Shown in pieces: positions 39,758-49,085 of a stretch of 51,960 bases of DNA. Position numbers and translations under genes: made by a program. The notes beneath the pieces were generated by a model that saw only the letters and a program-made list of their open reading frames with translations, did no database searches and was not told the DNA's origin. The DNA lies in assembly GCA_025056895.1 (NCBI GenBank), contig JANWVJ010000008.1, positions 1-51,960 of the forward strand. Direction: 5' to 3'. Source of the stretch: Thermoflexales bacterium. GTDB taxonomy: Bacteria; Chloroflexota; Anaerolineae; J036; Brachytrichaceae. Within the stretch, counting starts at the first letter, position 1, and each line of letters opens with the position of its first letter.

Positions 39758-40528
39758 ATGAGCAACTTAACAGGCAAAGTGGCAGTCGTTACCGGATCGA
39801 CCGGTGGCATGGGCGAAGGTATTGCACGGCGCTTAGCCCAAGCGGGGGCAAGTGTGGTGGTGTCGGGGCGGCGCGTCGAACATGGCGAGCGCGTCACGCG
39901 CGAGATCGCCAGCATCGGTGCGCCATGCGTCTTTGTCCGTGCCGATGTGGGTGAGGAAGCCGACTGCGTCGCATTGATTCGGGCAACGGTCGAGCAATTT
40001 GGCCGCATTGATATTTTGGTGAACAATGCTGCTGCCACACCGGTTGAGCCGGCCGGCCAGCAGTCGGCCGAGTTGTGGGACCATGTGTTCGCAGTCAACA
40101 CGCGCGGCCCCTGGATATGCACTCGCGAAGCGATTCCCTTCATGCGACGACAAGGCGGCGGAAACATCGTCAACATCGGCTCAACGATGGGATATCGCGG
40201 CTGGCTTGATCGACTGGCGTACGCCACATCCAAGGCAGCTTTGTTAGCGATGACGCGCACGCTGGCGCGCGAGCTGGCCCCCGATCGGATTCGTGTCAAC
40301 TGGATCACCGTGGGATGGGTGGCCACTCCAAATGAAATCGATTTGCGCACCAAGACGCACGGCGACGGGGCTGCCTATCTGAGCGAGATGAACAGCAAAG
40401 CGATCATGGGCCGCCTGGAGACGGTGGAAGATATTGCCGAAGGCGTTGCCTATTTGGTGTCTGAGCAAGCCGCGCACGTCACCGGTTGCGAGTTAAACAT
40501 CTCAGGGGGGATGTTTGTGCACACCTAA
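39758..40528 (+). CDS. SDR family oxidoreductase
   Basis: VTGSTGGMGEGIA, NNAA, YATSKAALLAMTRTLARELAPDRIRVN; ORF trimmed to MSNLTGK. Confidence 0.9.
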   Translation: MSNLTGKVAVVTGSTGGMGEGIARRLAQAGASVVVSGRRVEHGERVTREIASIGAPCVFVRADVGEEADCVALIRATVEQFGRIDILVNNAAATPVEPAGQQSAELWDHVFAVNTRGPWICTREAIPFMRRQGGGNIVNIGSTMGYRGWLDRLAYATSKAALLAMTRTLARELAPDRIRVNWITVGWVATPNEIDLRTKTHGDGAAYLSEMNSKAIMGRLETVEDIAEGVAYLVSEQAAHVTGCELNISGGMFVHT

Positions 40529-40578
40529 ACGTGCTTCGCGTTAGAATCCGCCCTCAATGAGTCACAGGAGGATCAAGC

Positions 40579-42444
40579 GTGAACCGGATCAAACGCCATT
40601 TGCCGGCTGATGCCGCTGCCTTGCTGGAGCGCAGCCCGCAGGTCACCGTAGCCGGCTCGGTGAGTGAGCTGCTCGAAGCAGCATGTGGCGGCGCCGGGAG
40701 CAACTATTACGAAGTCGCCTACGACGTGCCCGGCCGGGGCAGAGTGGTCGAAGCCACGGTTGCCCGCGTGCGCAACGGCGTGGCGGTGAATTACACCGAA
40801 CCCTACATGCGCCGGCGCGACCCCGACAGCATGGTGGTCGCCGATAACGGCCCGACCGATCAACAAACGTTCAAGGCCCGCTTCGGATTTGATTTCAGCC
40901 GCCTGCGGGCGGAAACGTTTGAGTGGCTGGCCTGTCAGCCGTTGACAGTATTTTGTTTTGTGGCCGGGCGGCGCGGCATGGGGCCGGATGCAGCGGTGAT
41001 TGCTCCCTCGAACGCCGGCTTCTTCGCTTTAGCTTTGGCCATGCTCCAGGGCATCATCCCGCCGGAAGAGCTTCCAAATGACTTCTGCGCCAAGTCGATC
41101 ATCTACGTGGCGCCACCCTTTCGCCACACCTACTTCAAGGGCAGGCAGGTGGTCGTCCACAACCGGCTACACGAGCTGCATGAGATGTTCTCCTACAATC
41201 TGTACCCTGGCCCCAGCGCCAAGAAAGGCGTCTATGGGGTGTTGATCGATGTGGGTGAGCGCGAGGGATGGGTGACCGCCCATTGCTCGACGGTACAGGT
41301 TGTTACCCCCTATGACAACGTGGTAACCATCATGCATGAAGGAGCTAGCGGCGGCGGCAAGAGTGAGATGTTAGAACAAGCGCATCGCGAGGCTGATGGG
41401 CGCTTGCTGTTGGGTGTGAACATCCTCTCTGGCGAAGAGCGCTATTTGGAGATCCCGCGCTCGTGTCAACTCCAGCCGGTGACCGACGACATGGCGTTGT
41501 GTCATCCCTCAATCCAGGCTGCTGATCACAAATTGGTTGTCACCGATGCAGAAAAGGCCTGGTTCGTGCGCGTCAATCACATCGAACGCTATGGCACCGA
41601 CATCGCCTTGGAGCGTTTGACCGCCCAACCGCCACACCCCCTTTTGTTTTTGAACATCGATGCCGTGCCCGGCAGTCGTGCGCTGATCTGGGAACATATT
41701 CAGGACGAGCCTGGAAAACCGTGTCCAAACCCGCGCGTGATCATCCCCCGTTCAATCATTCCGAATGTTGTGAATGAGCCGGTTGCCGTGGACATTCGCA
41801 GTTTCGGCGTGCGCACGCCCCCCTGCACGCGCGAGCGCCCTACCTATGGCATCTTGGGGCTATTTCACATTCTGCCGCCGGCGCTGGCCTGGCTGTGGCG
41901 GCTGGTCTCGCCACGCGGCCATGCCAATCCCAGCATTGTAGAAACTGCCGGCATGACCAGCGAGGGCGTCGGTTCGTATTGGCCGTTCGCTACCGGCAAG
42001 CGTGTGCAGCAGGCCAACTTGCTGCTCGAACAGTTCCAGCAATACACACGTACCCGCCATATCCTGTGCCCTAATCAACATGTGGGTGCTTGGAGAGTGG
42101 GATTCATGCCGCAATGGATCGCGCGCGAATATCTGGCCCGCCGAGGCAGTGCTCGCTTTAAGCCCGATCAACTCAAGCCGGCGCGCTGCGCTCTGTTGGG
42201 CTACACGCCCAGCCAGTTGCAGGTGGAAGGCCGGCCGGTTGCCAACTGGTTCTTGCAAGTCGAGACGCAACCTGAAGTCGGCGAGGAAGCGTATGACCGG
42301 GGCGCTGAGATTCTGCGTCGCTTCTTCCTAGAGTGCCTCAATCACTTTGACACACTCGACTTGGCCCCGCTGGGCAAGCGGATTATTGAGTGCTGTCGAG
42401 ACGGCGGCACGATTCGCGACTACGAAAGCCTGATTCCGGCCTAA
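40579..42444 (+). CDS. DUF4914-like protein (PEPCK-like P-loop)
   Basis: 621-aa ORF with MHEGASGGGKSEMLEQ P-loop-type motif; DUF call from memory of the family. Confidence 0.55.
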   Translation: MNRIKRHLPADAAALLERSPQVTVAGSVSELLEAACGGAGSNYYEVAYDVPGRGRVVEATVARVRNGVAVNYTEPYMRRRDPDSMVVADNGPTDQQTFKARFGFDFSRLRAETFEWLACQPLTVFCFVAGRRGMGPDAAVIAPSNAGFFALALAMLQGIIPPEELPNDFCAKSIIYVAPPFRHTYFKGRQVVVHNRLHELHEMFSYNLYPGPSAKKGVYGVLIDVGEREGWVTAHCSTVQVVTPYDNVVTIMHEGASGGGKSEMLEQAHREADGRLLLGVNILSGEERYLEIPRSCQLQPVTDDMALCHPSIQAADHKLVVTDAEKAWFVRVNHIERYGTDIALERLTAQPPHPLLFLNIDAVPGSRALIWEHIQDEPGKPCPNPRVIIPRSIIPNVVNEPVAVDIRSFGVRTPPCTRERPTYGILGLFHILPPALAWLWRLVSPRGHANPSIVETAGMTSEGVGSYWPFATGKRVQQANLLLEQFQQYTRTRHILCPNQHVGAWRVGFMPQWIAREYLARRGSARFKPDQLKPARCALLGYTPSQLQVEGRPVANWFLQVETQPEVGEEAYDRGAEILRRFFLECLNHFDTLDLAPLGKRIIECCRDGGTIRDYESLIPA

Positions 42445-42472
42445 TCTGCTGCGCCGATCTCGTAGAGGAGCC

Positions 42473-43549
42473 GTGATGAGCCAACACGCAACACCCAGTC
42501 TTGCGCTGCCCGACGTGCTGAGTGATGGCCATGGTGGGCGCATCACAACGCCGGCCGAGTGGTGGGCGCATCGACCACGCCTGCTCGCGGCGATCGAGAT
42601 CGAGTATGGCGCGCTGCCCCCTGCTTCGTCCACAACCGGCGTGTTGCTGCACAGCCATCCTCTCTCGCGATTGAACGAGGCCATTCACGCTCAGTATCGC
42701 CTCAGCGCAGGGCCGGATGGAAGTTTGACTTTCCTGCTGGATGTGCTCAGGCCGTCTGGTGAGGGGCGCGCTTGGCCGGTCCTCTTGACCGGCGACGGCT
42801 GCTGGGGATTTGTAAGCGACGACATTGCTGCTGAAGTGCTCGCTCGCGGGTATGTGCTGGCTCAGTTCATCCGCACAGAAATCGTGCCCGATGTGTATCA
42901 CACCCACGCCGAACGCACGCTGGGCTTGTATCGCGCCTATCCCAACGGCGACTATGGCGCGCTGGCTGCCTGGGCCTGGGGTTATCACCGTTGCATCGAT
43001 TTTCTGAGTACGCTGCCGTATGTCGATGCGGCGCGCATCGCTGTAACCGGTCATTCTCGTGGCGGCAAAGCGGCTTTGTTGGCCGGTGCGACAGACGAAC
43101 GCATCGCGCTCACCGCTCCGAACAATTCGGGCTGTGGCGGCGCCGGATGCTTTCGGATTCGCGGGCCAGGCAGCGAGACACTCAAGGACATCGTGACCTG
43201 CTTTCCGCACTGGTTCAGCCCGCGCCTTCAAGCATATATCGATCGTGAGCAGGAACTGCCGTTCGATCAACACTTCGTCAAAGCGTTGGTTGCACCGCGA
43301 CCGTTGCTCAGCACAGAAGCACTCGGCGACCTGTGGGCCAATCCAAGCGGCACTTTTCAAACGCACCGTGCTGCGCGCGAAGTGTATCGTCTGCTGGGGC
43401 ATGAACACCGTATCGGCATCTGGTATCGCGCCGGCGGGCATGAACACGGCCTGGCCGATTGGCGCGCGCTGCTCGATTTCGCCGACTGGCAGTTGCTGGG
43501 CAGGTCGCCGGCGCGCCGGTTCGACGTTAATCCGTTTGACGGCGCATGA
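42473..43549 (+). CDS. Alpha/beta hydrolase, CE15 glucuronoyl esterase-like
   Basis: VAVTGHSRGGKAALLAGATDERIALTAPNNSGCGGAGCFRI; terminal GGHEHG. Confidence 0.7.
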   Translation: MMSQHATPSLALPDVLSDGHGGRITTPAEWWAHRPRLLAAIEIEYGALPPASSTTGVLLHSHPLSRLNEAIHAQYRLSAGPDGSLTFLLDVLRPSGEGRAWPVLLTGDGCWGFVSDDIAAEVLARGYVLAQFIRTEIVPDVYHTHAERTLGLYRAYPNGDYGALAAWAWGYHRCIDFLSTLPYVDAARIAVTGHSRGGKAALLAGATDERIALTAPNNSGCGGAGCFRIRGPGSETLKDIVTCFPHWFSPRLQAYIDREQELPFDQHFVKALVAPRPLLSTEALGDLWANPSGTFQTHRAAREVYRLLGHEHRIGIWYRAGGHEHGLADWRALLDFADWQLLGRSPARRFDVNPFDGA

Positions 43550-43573
43550 CAGCGACGTTTCTGGGGATGATTG

Positions 43574-45256
43574 TCAGCGCGGCCAGCGCACGACCAAGGC
43601 TCCCCAGGCTTCCAACGCACTAGTGTCTCCCCAAATCGTTTGCCCGCGCCCGTTGATTTGCACCGGGGCGCTTTGTAAGTCGATCACCGGCGCAGCCGGC
43701 CGCTCGCTGAAATTCAACGCCACAAACAACACCTCATCGGTTGACCAACGCCACATCGCCAGGCACGCCGGGCAGCCCTCGACCTGCGTGAGCAGCGCAA
43801 AGTCTGCGCTCCGCAAGGCAGGATGCGCGGCGCGCAACGCGGTCAGCTTGCGATAGGTGTTGAGCAATGAAGTTGGATCGTTATCTTGTTCCTCCACCGA
43901 AACGCCATCGTTTGGCCGATTGTATCGATCGGCCGGCTTGAACCAGCTCGTCATGAGCGGGCCGCTTTCACCGGCATACCAGTCCATCGGCTCGCGGCGA
44001 TACTCGTCCCAGTACGGGGCGCCGTTCCCCTTCGCGCCGCGCATCCCGATTTCTTCGCCGTAGTAGATAAACGGTGTCCCCGGCGTCAGCAGCACGGCGG
44101 CGGCGGCCAACTTCATCTGCGCCAGGTTGCCGTCCACTTCTGACGCGATGCGGTTGGTGTCGTGGTTCGATGCAAAGCGTGCTATGTGTGCGCCAGGCAG
44201 ATAGACCCGCTGCAACGCGCGATACGGATCGCGTAGAAAGCCGGCGTCTCGCTCGCCGTTCAGCACGCCATCCCCTGCGCGCTCTGGGTTGCCGTTGAAC
44301 ATGCCGTGCCAAGGAAAGTCAAACAGCGCGTCGAAACCGTTGCGAAAGTAATCGGCCAACACACGTTCGTTGCCGTCCCACACTTCGCCCAGCAACACAG
44401 CCTGAGGATGCTTCGCTTTAACCGTCTCGCGCAGCTTTTGCCAGAACGCGAACGGCACACCCTTCGCGTAATCACAACGCAGACCGTCCACGCCCAGGTC
44501 AAGCCAAAATAGAGCCGACTCGATTAAGTAGTCCACAACTTCTGGGCGGTTATGATTCCACTCCGGCATGTGCGGCAGGCCGGCAAAGCCGGCGTAGGCT
44601 GTGTTGCCCGGATTGGTGAACAGAAACCACTTGCTATAGGCCGAGTCCGGTTTGCCGTAAGCGTCGCGAAAGAAGGGATGCTGCGTTGAAGTGTGGTTGG
44701 CGACGAAATCGATGATCAGGCGCATATCGCGTTGGTGCACCGCCTCGACCAGGCGCTTGAAATCTTCCAACGTTCCGAACTGAGGATTGACCGACACGTA
44801 ATCGGCCACGTCGTAGCCGTGATAACTCGGCGAGGGATAATGTGGCGTCAGCCAAATCGCTGTCACGCCCAGCGATTGGATGTAATCCAGCTTTTGAGTG
44901 ATCCCGTTCAGATCCCCGATGCCGTCGCCGTCTGAGTCGGCGAAACTGCGCGGGAAGATTTGGTACACCACCGCATCGGCAAACCAGGTTGGCGCTTCAA
45001 CGACCGTCAGTGCGGTTGGTGTTGCTGCCGGCGTTGGTGTGAACGTGGGGGCCGGCGTGAATGTAGGGGCCGGTGTGGCCGAGGGTTGCGGCATCGGGCT
45101 GGAACGGGATGCGAGAGTGACGGTTGGCGGGATGGGTGACTGTGCCGCCATCGGCGTAGCGGCCTCATTGGGCGAAGCAATCGGCGCCGTCGGCGAACTG
45201 CAGGCCGAACCAAGCATCGTCAGAGCGAGCACCAAGCACAAGCGGACTGTGTTCAT
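43574..45256 (-). CDS. GH13 alpha-amylase family lipoprotein
   Basis: Lipobox LGSACSS; VYQIFPRSFADSDGDGIGDLNGITQKLDYIQSLGVTAIWLTPHYPSPSYHGYDV, GLRCDYAKGVP, GEVWD. Confidence 0.93.
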   Translation of the reverse strand: MNTVRLCLVLALTMLGSACSSPTAPIASPNEAATPMAAQSPIPPTVTLASRSSPMPQPSATPAPTFTPAPTFTPTPAATPTALTVVEAPTWFADAVVYQIFPRSFADSDGDGIGDLNGITQKLDYIQSLGVTAIWLTPHYPSPSYHGYDVADYVSVNPQFGTLEDFKRLVEAVHQRDMRLIIDFVANHTSTQHPFFRDAYGKPDSAYSKWFLFTNPGNTAYAGFAGLPHMPEWNHNRPEVVDYLIESALFWLDLGVDGLRCDYAKGVPFAFWQKLRETVKAKHPQAVLLGEVWDGNERVLADYFRNGFDALFDFPWHGMFNGNPERAGDGVLNGERDAGFLRDPYRALQRVYLPGAHIARFASNHDTNRIASEVDGNLAQMKLAAAAVLLTPGTPFIYYGEEIGMRGAKGNGAPYWDEYRREPMDWYAGESGPLMTSWFKPADRYNRPNDGVSVEEQDNDPTSLLNTYRKLTALRAAHPALRSADFALLTQVEGCPACLAMWRWSTDEVLFVALNFSERPAAPVIDLQSAPVQINGRGQTIWGDTSALEAWGALVVRWPR

Positions 45257-45495
45257 AGTCCCTGATTCTAAAGTAGAGAGGGAGTGCCTAAGACCAAAGA
45301 TATCGGTGTGATTGGCCTGACGTGAATCGCACGGCTAAAAGTGGATTTGCGGCGATAGAGCACGCAGCAAGGCCGGTGACTTTTATCGGGCAGCATTGCG
45401 CTCGTCGCTGTGGAAGGTCATCCCTTCTGCAGCCCCTGTGCAGCTTGTCCTCACACAGGCCGGGAGGGGGTCATCCGGCGTTGCGATCGGACTGG

Positions 45496-45515
45496 ACGCC
45501 CGCTTGCGCGGGCGT
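45496..45515. repeat. REP-like hairpin
   Basis: CTGG-ACGCCCGC-TTGC-GCGGGCGT-GACG. Confidence 0.5.
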
Positions 45516-45597
45516 GACGCACTGGGCTGCCAGCCTCCCCACAGACGTTGGATCGACGCTCGTTTAGCTATTCCCGATCGAGAGGGAGTAAACTTCT

Positions 45598-47076
45598 ATG
45601 GCGATGCGGGTTCAATTCCTGCGCCGCTTATCCCGCTTGGTGGGTGCAGTTGTGTTGGTTGCGGTCCTATCGGTCATCCTGGATGCTGCCCAACCCGTGC
45701 TCGGCATAGCGGTGATCGTGCTGGTTTATGTGCTGGCAGTTGGGGCGATTGCGCTGTGGCTCGGATGGCCGGCTGCCTTGGCAGCTACTTTGGCCGCCGC
45801 CGCTGCCATCAACCTGCTGTTCATGCCGCCGCGCCTGGCTCTTGTGGTCGTGCGCGTGGAGGATGGGCTGCTGCTGGCTGCGTTTCTGATGGTGTGTGGG
45901 ATGAGCATTCCGGCGCTAGGGCAGGCGCAATCAAGCCTGCGCGACGCACGCGCGCGGCAACGCGAACTGACTCATCTGTATGAACTGATGGCGGCGCTGG
46001 CCGGCCAGCGTCGCTTGAACGGGATTGCGCGCACACTGGCTGCCCACTTGCAGAAAGCATTACAGGCCAAATCGGTCGAGGTGGTGATTCAGCCCGATCC
46101 TAAACGCGAAATGGTTGTATCGGTTGCGCCGGAGGGAAGCGTGGCAGAGAGCCGCCCGGATTTGATCGTGCCGTTGATGACCTCGCGCGGCTTGCTCGGC
46201 GAAGTGCACATCTGGCCGGCGGATGATCTAGGTGTGCACTTTCTATCGGACCGGCTCGTGCGCGCCGCAGCGGGCCAGGCTGCACTGGCCGTCGAGCGCG
46301 TCTTGTTGGTCGAAGCCGAGACTCGGGCGCAAGTTCTGGAAGAGAGCGATCGGATGAAAGGCATCCTTCTGTCATCGGTCTCACACGAGCTGCGCACTCC
46401 GCTGGCAACCATCAAGGCTGCTGTGAGCAGCCTGCGCAGCGGTGCCGTAGGGTGGGACAGCGCCGCGCGGGATGAGTTGTTAGCAGCGGTTGAAGAAGAG
46501 ACCGATCATCTCAACTATCTGGTGGGCAACTTGCTGGATATGTCGCGTATTGAAGCCGGCGCACTGCGACCACAACGTCAGTGGAGTGTGCTGGCCGACA
46601 TCCTGCGCCACACCCTGCGCCGCCTACAGCGCATCTCGGCCGGCCATCGCTTCGAAATTGACGTGTCGGAGGACCTGCCCCTCGTGCCGATTGACGATGC
46701 ACAAATCGGGCAAGTGTTTGCGAATCTGATCGGCAACAGCTTGAAATACACACCGGTCGGCAGCGCCATCGCCATTCGCGCGCGCGTGATAGATAACCAG
46801 AATTTGGTGGTCACCGTTGCGAATCAAGGGCCGCATGTTGCCGAGGCCGATTTGCCGCGCATTTTTGACAAGTTTCATCGCGTTACTGCTGCACATCACA
46901 CGATCGGGGCCGGCCTGGGATTATCCATTTGCAAAGGCATTGTTGAGGCGCATGGTGGACGGATTTGGGCCGAGAATTTGCCGCCCTCTGATCCGTACAC
47001 CTTTGCCGTTCATTTCACGCTGCCGTTGACATTTGAAGGCGCCCGTCCGCCGCGACTGCCTGAGGGAATCTCATGA
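45598..47076 (+). CDS. Sensor histidine kinase (DUF4118/KdpD-like C-terminal architecture)
   Basis: N-terminal membrane segments, HELRTPLATIKAAVSSL H-box, GLGLSICKGIVEAHGGRIWAEN. Confidence 0.88.
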   Translation: MAMRVQFLRRLSRLVGAVVLVAVLSVILDAAQPVLGIAVIVLVYVLAVGAIALWLGWPAALAATLAAAAAINLLFMPPRLALVVVRVEDGLLLAAFLMVCGMSIPALGQAQSSLRDARARQRELTHLYELMAALAGQRRLNGIARTLAAHLQKALQAKSVEVVIQPDPKREMVVSVAPEGSVAESRPDLIVPLMTSRGLLGEVHIWPADDLGVHFLSDRLVRAAAGQAALAVERVLLVEAETRAQVLEESDRMKGILLSSVSHELRTPLATIKAAVSSLRSGAVGWDSAARDELLAAVEEETDHLNYLVGNLLDMSRIEAGALRPQRQWSVLADILRHTLRRLQRISAGHRFEIDVSEDLPLVPIDDAQIGQVFANLIGNSLKYTPVGSAIAIRARVIDNQNLVVTVANQGPHVAEADLPRIFDKFHRVTAAHHTIGAGLGLSICKGIVEAHGGRIWAENLPPSDPYTFAVHFTLPLTFEGARPPRLPEGIS

Positions 47077-47768
47077 GCAAGCCGATCCATGTACTGGTCA
47101 TTGATGACGAGCCGCAAATCTTGCGCGCCCTGCGCACCATTCTGTCCGAGAAGCAGTTCAGGGTTTCGACGGCAGCGCGCGGCGAGGCCGGCTTGGCGCA
47201 GGCCGCAGCCGACCCGCCCGATCTGATTATTCTCGATATGGCGCTGCCGGATATGGATGGGTTGGAAGTGTGCGCTCGGTTGCGCGAGTGGTATGCCGGC
47301 CCGATCATCGTGCTTTCTGTGCGCGACACTGAACGCGACAAAGTGGCCGCACTGGACAAAGGAGCCGATGACTACCTCACCAAGCCGTTCGGGATTGAAG
47401 AGCTACTTGCGCGCATTCGAGTCGCGTTGCGCCATGCAGCCCAAGCCGGCGCCAAAAAAGAAGTGATCATACGGGCCGGCGATATTGTGATTGACCTGGC
47501 TCACCATGTCGTCACCCGCGCCGGCGTCGAAGTCAAGCTCACGGCCACCGAGTACAAACTGTTAGCCTATTTGGCTGCCAACGCTGGCCGCGTGCTCACC
47601 CATCGCGCCATCTTGACCCACGTCTGGGGGCCGGCAGAAGCAGACCAAGTCGAATACTTGCGCGTGTATATGCGCCAGTTGCGCAAGAAACTCGAACCCG
47701 ATCCCAGTCAGCCCCAATTCCTGGTGAACGAACCTGGTATCGGTTACCGCTTTCTGACCGAACGCTGA
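47073..47768 (+). CDS. KdpE-like response regulator (OmpR family)
   Basis: HVLVIDDEPQILRALRTIL, LDMALPDMDGLEVC, winged-helix C-terminus; ATGA overlap with kinase. Confidence 0.9.
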   Translation: MSKPIHVLVIDDEPQILRALRTILSEKQFRVSTAARGEAGLAQAAADPPDLIILDMALPDMDGLEVCARLREWYAGPIIVLSVRDTERDKVAALDKGADDYLTKPFGIEELLARIRVALRHAAQAGAKKEVIIRAGDIVIDLAHHVVTRAGVEVKLTATEYKLLAYLAANAGRVLTHRAILTHVWGPAEADQVEYLRVYMRQLRKKLEPDPSQPQFLVNEPGIGYRFLTER

Positions 47769-47864
47769 TTTTTACCTTTTTTTTATGGGGCGACGCTTTG
47801 TTTTCCGCCCATTTTTATTCCGATGCGCTAAGCTTAGGGCTGCTCAAACAGGAGCAATGTGGAT

Positions 47865-49007
47865 ATGTCTTCTCAATCCGGTCTTCTTTCTGCGCCGGGA
47901 CGACACTTGCCCGGCGGCCCGGCTACCCACCTGCGAGAAGAGTTCGAGAGCTGGCAACGCCTGCTCGACGCACAACCCAGCCTGACACAACGCTATTTGG
48001 AAGGGCAGGCTCGTGTTCTGGCCGACGCCATCTTGCAGCGCCAGTCACAAGTGAGCTTTACGCTGCCCAGCGCAGTCGTGGTCAGCGCTGACGGTCCAAG
48101 CACCCTACCGCAACCGATTCCGCCGGAGATGCGCGAGCAGATGGTCGGCGGGTTGCTTGACCGCCTAACCCGTGCAGATATGGGAGCGACCTTGCGCCAG
48201 CGACTTGGCGAGCTGGAACAGTCGCCGAATCGCGCTGTAGCGGTCAGCGCCGGCCTACTCCGTCATGCTACGGCGCTGTACATGGTGCATACGATGTTGC
48301 CGTCCGGCCGGTCGGTGACCTACATCGCCGAAGAGGACGAGGAGATTCCTACTGTGCCGGCACCCAGCGCGCCGGCGCCAGAGTCAGCGCTCACTGCTGC
48401 TACCGACGCGATTGCCGAAGAAAATGAATCGCGTCCGGCGTCTGACATGGACGGACGCGGCGAGTTGCTCGTCCCCTATGTCGCCTATGCGCGCAAGTTC
48501 TATTTGCCGCGCTGGGTCGCCTTCGATGAGCAAGACCGCTTGTTGGTCAACAGCGTGGCCGAAGCAGAGGCGCACATTGCATCGATGCAGCGTTTCATCG
48601 GCGCGCTCCATGCAGCCGTCTCTTTAGCGCCGTACATGGTGGCCGACGACGTGTATCAGTCGAAGCGCTATGGTATGTTGGGCCAGCTCATCAACCAAGG
48701 CCGCGCGCTGGCGCGCTATCAGACGCGCGAAATCATTCGCGTCATTAAGCAGCGCGCCGCTGCCAACGATCTCAATCGTGGCCTGAGCCTCAGTCTACCG
48801 TACTTCGACGACCAAGATTTGGTAATGAAAACGCACAATTTTGAAGTAATCCCTGGCGGGCGCATCATGTTCGTGCCGGCTTTCGTTGTGCGTGCCTCGA
48901 TCCTCGAACAAGCCAAGGTTGCGCAAGATACGCGCCTCAGCCCTTCTACCCGTAAGCACTTGCTGGCCGAACTGCGCATGTTGGAGCAAGCGTTCGTGAC
49001 CCGTTGA
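47865..49007 (+). CDS. Hypothetical protein
   Basis: Long ORF between response regulator and permease; no family recognised; start 47859 or 47865. Confidence 0.65.
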   Translation: MSSQSGLLSAPGRHLPGGPATHLREEFESWQRLLDAQPSLTQRYLEGQARVLADAILQRQSQVSFTLPSAVVVSADGPSTLPQPIPPEMREQMVGGLLDRLTRADMGATLRQRLGELEQSPNRAVAVSAGLLRHATALYMVHTMLPSGRSVTYIAEEDEEIPTVPAPSAPAPESALTAATDAIAEENESRPASDMDGRGELLVPYVAYARKFYLPRWVAFDEQDRLLVNSVAEAEAHIASMQRFIGALHAAVSLAPYMVADDVYQSKRYGMLGQLINQGRALARYQTREIIRVIKQRAAANDLNRGLSLSLPYFDDQDLVMKTHNFEVIPGGRIMFVPAFVVRASILEQAKVAQDTRLSPSTRKHLLAELRMLEQAFVTR

Positions 49008-49085
49008 GCGATCAGCCGGCTGAAGTCTTGAGCAGCTTGCTCCATACACCGACCGATTGCCAAAGAGTTCGATTCTGAGAAGCCC

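Noticed and set aside
42383-43447. 354-aa minus-strand ORF opposite the CE15-like esterase
   Set aside because: Antisense shadow with no plausible motifs
45007-45213. 68-aa minus-strand P/R/H-rich ORF
   Set aside because: Out-of-frame reading of the TP-rich linker of the GH13 lipoprotein
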